19,138 nt of DNA from JBBQTU01 sp038213005 (GTDB taxonomy: Bacteria > Planctomycetota > Phycisphaerae > Tepidisphaerales > Tepidisphaeraceae): the NCBI GenBank assembly GCA_038213005.1, contig JBBQTU010000056.1, forward strand, positions 1-19,138. The letters run 5' to 3'. Under the pieces are notes generated by a model. The model saw only the letters and a program-made list of their open reading frames with translations, was not told the DNA's origin and did not search any database. Within the stretch, counting starts at the first letter, position 1, and every line of letters starts with the position of its first letter. The translations under genes were made by a program, and so were the position numbers. Positions 6,122 through 12,968 of this stretch are shown here, piece after piece.

Positions 6122-8338
6122 ATGATGCGACTGCCTCGGTTCCTTCCCAGCGTTGTACTCGCCTGCTGCTCGGTCTCTATCCCCGTCTTCGGGCCACTGG
6201 TGGCTCGTGCCGAGGAGCCAGCCGCCACGACCGCCGTGGCGGCGCCCGATGGGTCGCTCTACTCCGCCACCGATGATTTCTGGCACTACGCCAAGATCGC
6301 CCGGTACGACCTGGCGAAGGCTGAGCTCCAGAAAGTTTTGGTGGCGAAGGATCAGCCTCTCGCGGTGCTGGAAGCACTGGAGAAGGTTGCCGCCGACCGC
6401 AAGGACAACCTGGATCAGTGGATCACCCGCTGGCAGCAGGTCCCCGACCTCCGCGAGCCCATGACGCAGCTCAATGCGATCATGACCGAAGGCTATCGTG
6501 CCCGCCGCGCCGATCCGAATTTCATCGAGGCCAATATCAAGCGCCTCGCCGGCACGGATCAGCAGTTCCTCTTCGCCATGAGCCATCTGAGCGACAGCGG
6601 CGAACTGGCTGTGTCCCCGATGCTCGACTACCTGCGCGATCCCGCCAAGGCGCAGTACCAGGCCGGCATCCGCAAGGCGCTGGTCCAACTGGGTAAGGTA
6701 GCGCTCAATCCGCTGGTTGCCGCCTTGGAAATGCCCGCCACCGACGCCAACCGCGACACCCTGCTTACGGTCATCTCCGTGCTCGGGGAGATCGGTTATG
6801 ATGTCTCGGTCCCGCCGCTGGCGGACCTGGCATCGCAGAAGGATGTCCCCACCGCCATCCGCGACGCGGCCAGGAAGGCGCTCTTGCAGATGGGGGCAGG
6901 CGATGCCGCCAGCCTCAACGCCGGCAATCTCTACTACGAAGTCGCCCAGAAATATTACTACAACAAGGCCGCGATCGGCGCGGACGTCCGCAATCCCCTC
7001 GCGTACGTCTGGTCGTGGGACAGCGCCAAGGGTCTGGTAAAGAAGGACGTTCCTTCGGTGATCTTCGGCGATCTGCTGACCATGCGAGCCTGCCGCCGCG
7101 CCCTGGAACTGGATCGCAATCTCGATGACGCCCTGAGCCTGTGGCTGGCGGCCGACTATGCCCGCGAGGTGAGTCTCCCCGCCGGCGCGGTCGATCCCAC
7201 CCGAAGCAAGGACACTCCCGCCGCTCACTACTACGGCGTCGCCACCGGTGCGAAGTACCTGAACAATGTCCTGGTGCGTGCGATGGGCGATCGCGATAGC
7301 GCTCTGGCGCTTCGCGTCATCAAGTCCCTCCAGCAGATCGGCGGACAGAGCAACCTGATCGCCGGTGGCGAGTCGCAGGCCCTGGTTGCCGCCATGCGAT
7401 ACCCCGATCGCGTGCTGCGGTTCGAGGCTGCCTTCGCCCTGGCCGCCGCCCTGCCCCAATCAAATTTCGATGGGCAGGACCGGGTCGTGCCGATTCTCGC
7501 CGAAGCCGTCGCCCAGACGGGTAAGGCCAATGTTCTGGTCGTCATGCCTGAGGACAAGCTCAACGGCACCGTCCAGATGATGAAGGATTCCGGCTACGGC
7601 GCCGTCGGGGCTGCCACTCCGCAGGCCGCCGTCGAAGCCGCGACGAGCCTTCCCGCCATCGACGTAATCCTGATCAGCGACACCAATGCCCAGGCCGCCG
7701 ACCAGATGCGGCAACTCGCCGCGGCCACGCCTCGCCTCCAGGGCGCCGCCCTGCTGGTGATGACCGCGACCGACGCTTCGCCGTTCACCGTGCTGGCAGC
7801 CTCCAATCCCATGGTCTCGACGACCAAGGGCACGACCGCCGAGTCGCTTAAGCCCGCACTCGAAGCCGCGCGCAAGAAAGCCGGCGCACTGTCGCTCGAT
7901 GAAGCCGTCGCCAGTGAGTATGCCCTCAAGGCCACCGGCCTGCTCGAGAAACTCGCCATCAGCCGTGGCCAGGTTCTGGACCTGTCCGCCGCTGAACTGA
8001 CATTGCTCGGTTCGCTGGAAGACTCGCGCATGGAACTCGCCAAGGCCGCCGGCAGCGTGCTGGCCCTGATGAACAGCAAGCCCGCTCAGGCAGGCCTGCT
8101 GATCAAGGCCGCCGACGACAAGACCGATGAGCCGCTCAAGATCAGCCTCTACAAGAGCCTGGCGACCAGCGCCAGGTTCTTCGGCAATGGCCTGGCTGCC
8201 CCTGAGATCCAAACGCTGCAGAAGGCCGTCGCCGGCGAGAAGACTCTTGAGGTCCGTAGCGCGGCTGCCGAAGCCCGCGGAGCCATGAATCTTCCCGTCG
8301 ATCAGGCCAAGACCCTGATCCTGGGCGGCAAGAAATAG
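6122..8338 (+). CDS. Exported HEAT-repeat protein with receiver-like domain
   Basis: A 738-residue protein of unknown function, probably a scaffold. I chose the ATG at 6122 because GGAGG at 6109-6113 lies 8 nt upstream and MMRLPRFLPSVVLACC begins a signal peptide ending near LVARA-EEP (cleavage after about residue 30). A GTG at 6089 would add 11 residues. VLAC at residues 12-15 resembles a lipobox, so a lipoprotein is an alternative. Alpha-helical HEAT-like repeats occur around residues 145-260 (MLDYLRDPAKAQYQAGIRKA; NPLVAALEMP; PPLADLASQ), 380-450 and 610-720. Residues about 467-590 (ANVLVVMPEDKL, PAIDVILISD, QGAALLVMTATD, VSTTKGTTAESL) have the beta-alpha rhythm of a CheY-like receiver. The gene has its own promoter and terminator. 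Confidence 0.8.
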   Translation: MMRLPRFLPSVVLACCSVSIPVFGPLVARAEEPAATTAVAAPDGSLYSATDDFWHYAKIARYDLAKAELQKVLVAKDQPLAVLEALEKVAADRKDNLDQWITRWQQVPDLREPMTQLNAIMTEGYRARRADPNFIEANIKRLAGTDQQFLFAMSHLSDSGELAVSPMLDYLRDPAKAQYQAGIRKALVQLGKVALNPLVAALEMPATDANRDTLLTVISVLGEIGYDVSVPPLADLASQKDVPTAIRDAARKALLQMGAGDAASLNAGNLYYEVAQKYYYNKAAIGADVRNPLAYVWSWDSAKGLVKKDVPSVIFGDLLTMRACRRALELDRNLDDALSLWLAADYAREVSLPAGAVDPTRSKDTPAAHYYGVATGAKYLNNVLVRAMGDRDSALALRVIKSLQQIGGQSNLIAGGESQALVAAMRYPDRVLRFEAAFALAAALPQSNFDGQDRVVPILAEAVAQTGKANVLVVMPEDKLNGTVQMMKDSGYGAVGAATPQAAVEAATSLPAIDVILISDTNAQAADQMRQLAAATPRLQGAALLVMTATDASPFTVLAASNPMVSTTKGTTAESLKPALEAARKKAGALSLDEAVASEYALKATGLLEKLAISRGQVLDLSAAELTLLGSLEDSRMELAKAAGSVLALMNSKPAQAGLLIKAADDKTDEPLKISLYKSLATSARFFGNGLAAPEIQTLQKAVAGEKTLEVRSAAAEARGAMNLPVDQAKTLILGGKK

Positions 8339-8379
8339 ACCGCCCTGCGTCCGCAAGGGCGTTCTGGGTCGAATGAAGC

Positions 8380-8417
8380 AGAGGCCAGGCAATTGTCGCC
8401 TGGCCTCTTCTCTTTTT
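8380..8417 (+). terminator. Rho-independent terminator after the HEAT-repeat gene
   Basis: AGAGGCCAGGC (8380-8390) and GCCTGGCCTCT (8398-8408) form a perfect 11-bp stem around a 7-nt loop, followed directly by TCTCTTTTT. It lies 41 nt after the stop codon of the HEAT-repeat gene. Confidence 0.92.
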
Positions 8418-8422
8418 CCCAC

Positions 8423-8481
8423 CGGCAGCGATAATGGCTTGCCCGTTCGGGCGGTTACCCCTCCGAACGATGCCGCTTTTT
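8423..8481 (+). promoter_or_regulatory. Possible -10 box and leader hairpin upstream of the coiled-coil gene
   Basis: GATAAT at 8430-8435 resembles a -10 box, but no good -35 is visible. CGTTCGG (8444-8450) pairs with CCGAACG (8463-8469), and a weaker outer stem CGGCA (8423-8427) with TGCCG (8471-8475) is followed by TTTTT at 8477-8481, 16 nt before the start codon. This could be an attenuator-like leader or simply spacer. Confidence 0.3.
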
Positions 8482-8497
8482 GTAAAAGGAATACGAC

Positions 8498-9355
8498 ATG
8501 GGTCCGATGAACGTCGCGCTGGTGAAACTATATGAGGCGGATCAGGCTTGCCTTGAGGCGAAGAACCGACTCGACGCAGCGTCGCGAGGGGTTCGGGTGC
8601 AGGAACGCAAGGTTCGCGACCTTGCTGAACAACTCCAGGTGGCACAGGCCGATCGGGTTCGCCTCCACGCCACGGCTAAAGACCTGGAGCTAGACATCAA
8701 GACTCGCGAAGAGCACATCGTCAAGCTCCGTGAGCAGCAGCAGGAAGCCCGCACCGACAAGGAATACAAGGCCTATCTCGTCGAAATCGCCACCCAGAAG
8801 CTCGACAAGTCCAAGAAGGAAGACGAGTCCCTGGTCGCCATGGAACAGGTCGAGAAGTGCGACGCCACGATCAAGGAAGTCAGCGCCTCCTCGGTCGCAG
8901 AGGCTGCGAAACTCGCCGAGACTCGCGCCCAGATCGGCGACAAGCTTACCGCCATCCAGCAGGAGATCGACAAGCTCCAGCCGGCCCGGGATGAAGCGGC
9001 CGCCGCGCTGCCCGCCAAGGCTCTCCATGCGTTTGACCGCCTGGCCGAACGATTTGAAGGCGAGGCCCTTGCCGCCATCGGCAAGCCCGACAAGCGGGTT
9101 GAGGAGTACATCTGCAACGCGTGCAACATGTCACTGGTCGTCGACGTCTACAACCGTCTGCACCTGCGGGATGACATCACCTTCTGCCCCAGTTGCCGCC
9201 GAATCCTCTATCTCCCCGAAGACCTGACCCCCGAGATGGCCCTGAACCCCGCTGTGGCGAAGAAGCCTGCGGCACCGAAAAAGCCCAAGAAAGAAAAGAA
9301 AGCCAGCGAGGGAGTCACCGACGACACCGCCTCGCCGGACCTCGCCGTTCAGTGA
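8498..9355 (+). CDS. CT398-like coiled-coil zinc-ribbon protein
   Basis: A 285-residue protein of the CT398/DUF164 type (zf-RING_7). Residues 1 to about 195 are a charged heptad-rich helical hairpin (ERKVRDLAEQLQVAQ, ELDIKTREEHIVKLREQQQE, DKEYKAYLVEI). EYICNACNM and FCPSCRRILY then supply two CxxC knuckles of a C4 zinc ribbon around residues 204-242. The tail is Lys/Ala/Pro-rich and probably disordered. Family members have been linked to secretion or nucleic-acid binding, but the role is not settled. AAAAGGA at 8484-8490 lies 7 nt before the ATG; MNVALVKLY at codon 4 is a possible alternative start. The terminator upstream suggests its own transcription unit. Confidence 0.9.
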   Translation: MGPMNVALVKLYEADQACLEAKNRLDAASRGVRVQERKVRDLAEQLQVAQADRVRLHATAKDLELDIKTREEHIVKLREQQQEARTDKEYKAYLVEIATQKLDKSKKEDESLVAMEQVEKCDATIKEVSASSVAEAAKLAETRAQIGDKLTAIQQEIDKLQPARDEAAAALPAKALHAFDRLAERFEGEALAAIGKPDKRVEEYICNACNMSLVVDVYNRLHLRDDITFCPSCRRILYLPEDLTPEMALNPAVAKKPAAPKKPKKEKKASEGVTDDTASPDLAVQ

Positions 9356-9446
9356 TATCGGCAAGCGATGGCTTTCCATCCGGCGGGAGCCGCCGATTTC
9401 CGCGGTGGCCTGCGCGCCCGTTTCCTGGGTGCATGACACTTAAAGC

Positions 9447-9628
9447 GATTTGGAGTGCTGCGAGCTTCTCGCAGCTTTGACGAGCCGACCTTGTCGGCGG
9501 GAGGAATACCGATCGGCTCCTTGTGGCAAGCAGTTGGGGATAGTGCATGTCCTTCTCTGCTGCACCGCCCTCCCGGCGAGAAGCTCGCCTCGGTAAAGCG
9601 GTAAGAAGCTTACCGCACTCCAGAAATC
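9447..9628. repeat. Four-hairpin element with long imperfect inverted ends
   Basis: The left end reads GATTTGGAGTGC; the right end, complemented, reads GATTTCTGGAGTGC, and the similarity extends inward for about 58 nt. Inside are four perfect hairpins with 3-nt loops: GCTGCGAG-CTT-CTCGCAGC (9457-9475), GCCGAC-CTT-GTCGGC (9484-9498), GGCGAG-AAG-CTCGCC (9575-9589) and GCGGTAAG-AAG-CTTACCGC (9598-9616). The outer pair and the inner pair occupy equivalent positions in the two arms. Stem sequences differ between arms yet remain complementary. No gene is inside. A half copy lies at 11202-11241. Confidence 0.85.
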
Positions 9629-9958
9629 CTCCACCGGAGGTGTCCTGCCCCCCCCCGTTTCCTCCAGCCGCATGGCTGCTCTTGAGTTTTCGCGGCGATA
9701 TGGCAGAATGCCGCCCTCGCTTGCGGGCGTTCCCGACAGCTTGGGACAGTGCGACACGGTAATGGCGCCACAGATGCACACGGTTACGACGAAACGCAAA
9801 CGCACGGGCCGATGAGCCGCCGCTCTTCTGGAGCGAGACGACTCGACGGTCTTTGTGCTGGTTGCCTTCGCGTAAGACGTGCGGATCTGTGGCTTGTTTT
9901 TTTGCTACCGACGTGGTGACACAGGGCGTATGTGGGTAACAAGACAGGAGATGGCATC
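9629..9958. other. Non-coding leader region upstream of asd
   Basis: About 330 nt without a recognisable gene. It contains a run of nine C at 9648-9656, a small hairpin CGCCC/GGGCG in the segment around 9713-9730, and seven T at 9897-9903. TTGAGT near 9684 is a weak -35 candidate without a convincing -10. I looked for a lysine riboswitch because the next gene is asd, and did not recognise its conserved core. Confidence 0.5.
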
Positions 9959-10969
9959 ATGAGCAGTCCAGTGAATGTTGCGGTCGTTGGCGTCACCGGC
10001 GCGGTGGGTCAGGAATTCCTGACCGTACTGGCCGAACGCAATTTCCCCATCAAGAACCTCAAACTGCTCGCCAGCGCCCGCTCGGCCGGCAAGACGATCA
10101 GTTTCAAGGGGCAGGACTATGTCGTCCAGGAACTGACCAAGGACAGCTTCAAGGACGTCGAAATTGCCCTGTTCTCCGCCGGCGGCTCCATCAGCAAGGA
10201 ATTCGCCCAGGCATGCGTGGCGGCCGGGGCGATCATGGTCGATAACTCCTCCGCCTTCCGCATGACCGACGGCGTGCCGCTGGTGGTGCCCGAAGTGAAC
10301 CCGCAGGACATCAAGCTGCACAAGGGGATCATCGCCAACCCCAACTGCTCGACGATCATCATGAACGTGCCGGTGTTCCCGCTGCACAAGGCCAACCGGG
10401 TGAAGCGTTTGGTGATCAGCACCTATCAGGCCGTCTCCGGCGCTGGCGCCTGGGGCCTGTACGAACTGGACGAGCAGATGAAGGCCTACGCCGCGGGCAA
10501 GCCGATCGTAAAGAACAAGTTCCCGCATCAGATCGTCAATAACGTCTTCAGCCACAACAGCTCGGTTGGCCCCACGGGCTACAACGAGGAAGAGGTGAAG
10601 ATGGTCAAGGAGACGCGGAAGATCTTCGGCGATGCCACGATTCGCGTGACGGCAACCTGCGTGCGCGTCCCGGTGCCACGCGCTCACTGCGAGGCGATCA
10701 ATATCGAGTTTGAGAACCCGATGACTCCCGCGCAGGTGCAGGCGATTCTGGCGAAGGCCCCCGGCGTGACGATCGTCGACGACCCCGCGAAGAACCATTT
10801 CCCGATGCCGCTGGAAGCCAGCCATCAGGATGATGTGCTGGTCGGCCGCATCCGCCAGGATCTGAGCATCGACGGCAATCGCGGGATCGACATGTTCGTC
10901 TCGGGCGACCAGATTCGTAAGGGCGCGGCGACCAACGCGATCCAGATCGCCGAGCTTCTGCTGAAGTAA
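9959..10969 (+). CDS. asd: Aspartate-semialdehyde dehydrogenase
   Basis: Catalyses NADPH-dependent reduction of aspartyl-4-phosphate to aspartate-4-semialdehyde, the branch step to lysine/diaminopimelate, threonine and methionine; cytoplasmic. I chose the ATG at 9959 because AGGAG at 9946-9950 lies 8 nt upstream, giving 336 residues, the usual length; an upstream GTG at 9932 would add nine. The N-terminal NADP-binding loop is VVGVTGAVGQEF. SAGGSISKEFA and MVDNSSAFRM follow, then the catalytic Cys130 in IIANPNCST. STYQAVSGAG is a conserved active-site segment, and VRVPVPRAHCEAI supplies the catalytic His243. It is followed by a strong terminator, so it is probably monocistronic. Confidence 0.97.
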   Translation: MSSPVNVAVVGVTGAVGQEFLTVLAERNFPIKNLKLLASARSAGKTISFKGQDYVVQELTKDSFKDVEIALFSAGGSISKEFAQACVAAGAIMVDNSSAFRMTDGVPLVVPEVNPQDIKLHKGIIANPNCSTIIMNVPVFPLHKANRVKRLVISTYQAVSGAGAWGLYELDEQMKAYAAGKPIVKNKFPHQIVNNVFSHNSSVGPTGYNEEEVKMVKETRKIFGDATIRVTATCVRVPVPRAHCEAINIEFENPMTPAQVQAILAKAPGVTIVDDPAKNHFPMPLEASHQDDVLVGRIRQDLSIDGNRGIDMFVSGDQIRKGAATNAIQIAELLLK

Positions 10970-10994
10970 CGTAAAGAGCGGACCCGAGCAGACA

Positions 10995-11036
10995 GACACG
11001 CAGGCAGCACATGCTGGCTGCGTGTCGCTTTTTTTT
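10995..11036 (+). terminator. Rho-independent terminator after asd
   Basis: GACACGCAGGCAGCA (10995-11009) and TGCTGGCTGCGTGTC (11012-11026) form a long stem with one G-G mismatch and a tight tip, followed by GC and eight T (11029-11036). It begins 26 nt after the asd stop. Confidence 0.92.
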
Positions 11037-11061
11037 CGCGGGGATCCGTTTCCCTACGGTG

Positions 11062-11199
11062 ATACGGACTCCACCTGAAACGGACGCGTTCGCGGAAGTA
11101 GTAGTGCGCGGCGTCCTCGCCCGCACAGGACCGTCCCACGCATCCCCCGCAGATCACGGCCAGTGTGTCAGATGCACCCGTTCCCGGTGGAATCCGTAT
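11062..11199 (-). repeat. MITE-like element, copy 2 (inverted)
   Basis: A 138-bp copy of the element at 1874-2005, in the opposite orientation. On the minus strand it starts ATACGGATTCCACC and ends GGAGTCCGTAT, and its core (CACTGGCCGTGATCTGCGGG and beyond) is nearly identical to copy 1. It carries a 6-nt ACTACT expansion relative to copy 1. Internal GTCCT and AGGAC pair perfectly. Like copy 1, it lies between the 3' ends of convergent genes, here asd and the esterase. Confidence 0.85.
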
Positions 11200-11201
11200 A
11201 A

Positions 11202-11241
11202 GATTTGGAGTGCTGCAGCTTTCCCGAGGCGGCATGCCGCC
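11202..11241 (+). repeat. Half copy of the four-hairpin element
   Basis: GATTTGGAGTGCTGCAGC matches the left end of the element at 9447, but hairpin 1 has collapsed to the palindrome GCTGCAGC (11212-11219). CTTTCCCGAG follows, then a new perfect stem GGCGGCATGCCGCC (11228-11241) where hairpin 2 should be. It starts 2 nt after the MITE-like copy 2. Confidence 0.6.
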
Positions 11242-11294
11242 GTGAGCAATGCCCGCAGTGCTATTTCGCCAGCGGATATTCGATCGCGATATCG

Positions 11295-12248
11295 CTATCG
11301 CTCCGAGAACCACTCCCCCAGCGCCTGATTCAGCCTCTGCCCCTCGGTCACCTCATTGGGGTGTGAGAAATGCGCCGCCTCGTGCACGAACAGCTTCTTC
11401 GGTCCCGCCAGCACGTTGTACACCGAGAACTGCCCCTGCGGCGGCACCGCTGGGTCGAACAAAGCCGCGGCCACCATCACCGGAATCTTGATGTGCCCCG
11501 CCGCCGTGGCCGAGTCGAAGTATCGCAGCACCTGTGCGACCTCCGGATGCTTCTGGTAATACTCGCGCACCGCCTCGCCGCTGCCCACGCAGGGTGCCTG
11601 CAGGCGCAGCGGATGGTTGCCGAAACTCGGCACATCCAGAAACGCCCTGCGAAACCGGCCATCCCACGGGAGCATCAGCCCCCCGATCCCGCCGCCGAAA
11701 CTGCAGCCAATGTAATCCAGTTGCTCCGCCGCCTGCGGCACCATTTCGATCAGCGCCGAAGCCGCCGCCCAATAGTCGGCCACGCACCCACGGTGAATGT
11801 ACGTCTCTCGCGACTCAATGCCATGCACCACATGCGTCGTCGACGCGGCCGGCCATTTCGCGTCCGCTGACCGGTGAAAGCCCCGGGCGCACGGGAAGAT
11901 TGCTGCCGCCGGCGGCCCCGCGACCGTCAGGTCCGCACCCTCACGTCCGCCGTAACCATGACCCACCACCACGCCTCGCGACACCCGCCCATCCCGCGGC
12001 CACGTGAGCCACGCGCCGATCCGCGCCCCGCCGAGTGAGTCAAACTCCACCTCGAACATCTCCATATCCGCGCTGGGGCTCTTCACTGCCCGGCGCGACA
12101 GCCGCAGCGGCACCTGCCTCGCCTGGCGATACGTCTCACGCCAGAACGCTTCAAAATCATCCGGCGCCGCCGGCGCCTTGAGGCTCAGCAGCGTCTCCAG
12201 GTCATAGCCGTAGGTTGGATCGAACGGAAAAACATGCTGAATCGGCAT
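11295..12248 (-). CDS. Alpha/beta-hydrolase, acetyl xylan esterase-like
   Basis: A 317-residue hydrolase resembling the AXE1/cephalosporin-C deacetylase family, which removes acetyl groups from xylan or related sugars; substrate inferred only. The N-terminal segment (DLETLLSLKAPAAPDDFEAF then WRETYRQA) is the family's characteristic helical lead-in. VVVGHGYGGREG forms the oxyanion region. The nucleophile is the Ser of GCSFGGGIG, the Asp is in ALFDPAVPPQGQF and the His is in EAAHFSHPNE, completing the triad. I chose the ATG at 12248 because AGGAG (complement of 12256-12260) lies 7 nt upstream; a start at 12332 would add 28 unrelated residues. No signal peptide is seen, so it is probably cytoplasmic. 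A lipoprotein gene lies 144 nt upstream on the same strand. Confidence 0.85.
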   Translation of the reverse strand: MPIQHVFPFDPTYGYDLETLLSLKAPAAPDDFEAFWRETYRQARQVPLRLSRRAVKSPSADMEMFEVEFDSLGGARIGAWLTWPRDGRVSRGVVVGHGYGGREGADLTVAGPPAAAIFPCARGFHRSADAKWPAASTTHVVHGIESRETYIHRGCVADYWAAASALIEMVPQAAEQLDYIGCSFGGGIGGLMLPWDGRFRRAFLDVPSFGNHPLRLQAPCVGSGEAVREYYQKHPEVAQVLRYFDSATAAGHIKIPVMVAAALFDPAVPPQGQFSVYNVLAGPKKLFVHEAAHFSHPNEVTEGQRLNQALGEWFSER

Positions 12249-12392
12249 TCGCAAACTCCTCTTGTCATCTCCACCCGCACGCTGATTCCCGATCCCCAGC
12301 GTTGCCACAACCACGGCCCATACGTTGGGCAAGACGAGCCTGCACTTTCGTCGCTGACGGCGCTCAGTGGCTGGCCATGGTACTGTCCCGCC

Positions 12393-12872
12393 TCAAGGCA
12401 CAGGGCGCCGTGACATATATCCCCACGCCAGGCGCGTGATGGCCCCGGCTCGTTGCGGCTCGGGCAACCGTGAGATCGCGCGCAACTGCGGCGGCAATAT
12501 ACTGGTGATCCACGCGTCGTCCGGATCGCCGCTGGTCACGAAGTAAATCCGCACCAGGGCGGCCGGTTCTTTTTCGCCGTAGGCGTCCAGCGCCACGATG
12601 ATCTGCGGAATCGCCTTGGCGACCACATCCGGGCGCACCTCGTCGGGGCCGTCGTCATAGACATACGCATCCATGACCCGGGCGCGGAACTGAGGCTCCC
12701 GCTCTGATGTCGGGTTGGTATTGTTGCGCCCGGGCTCAAACCGCAGTGTCTCAATATCCCGGATCTCGCGCCTGATCTCCACCCGAGACCCGGCCGGCCG
12801 GGTGGCAGGCATCTCACTGGTGCAGCCAGTCAGGATCAGCAGCACCGGAATCAGTAGCAGAGGCAACCTCAT
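12393..12872 (-). CDS. Small putative lipoprotein
   Basis: A 159-residue protein whose N-terminus, MRLPLLLIPVLLILTGCTSE, is a clear lipoprotein signal with lipobox LTGC (Cys17). The mature part (VEIRREIRDIETLRFEPG; RARVMDAYVYDDGPDEVRP; AALVRIYFVTSGDPDDAWI) is of mixed composition, with no domain I recognise. It is probably attached to a membrane facing the periplasm. It is transcribed divergently from the EboF-like gene at 12969, leaving a 96-nt shared upstream region without a clear promoter match. The esterase gene lies downstream on the same strand. Function unknown. Confidence 0.8.
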   Translation of the reverse strand: MRLPLLLIPVLLILTGCTSEMPATRPAGSRVEIRREIRDIETLRFEPGRNNTNPTSEREPQFRARVMDAYVYDDGPDEVRPDVVAKAIPQIIVALDAYGEKEPAALVRIYFVTSGDPDDAWITSILPPQLRAISRLPEPQRAGAITRLAWGYMSRRPVP

Positions 12873-12968
12873 GCATCGAGCATACCCCTGGCACTGCCGG
12901 CGTCAAAGCAGTTGGCGCACGCATCGCGACTACTCGCCGCGACCCCTGCGCGGTAGATTCACCATCTC

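Noticed and set aside
6074..7459. Long minus-strand open frame of 461 codons
   Set aside because: It is antisense to the HEAT-repeat gene, has a Gly/Val/Asp-biased shadow composition and no start signal; GC-rich third positions explain it.
9629..9958. Lysine riboswitch upstream of asd
   Set aside because: I could not find the conserved core or the long helices; only small unrelated hairpins are present.
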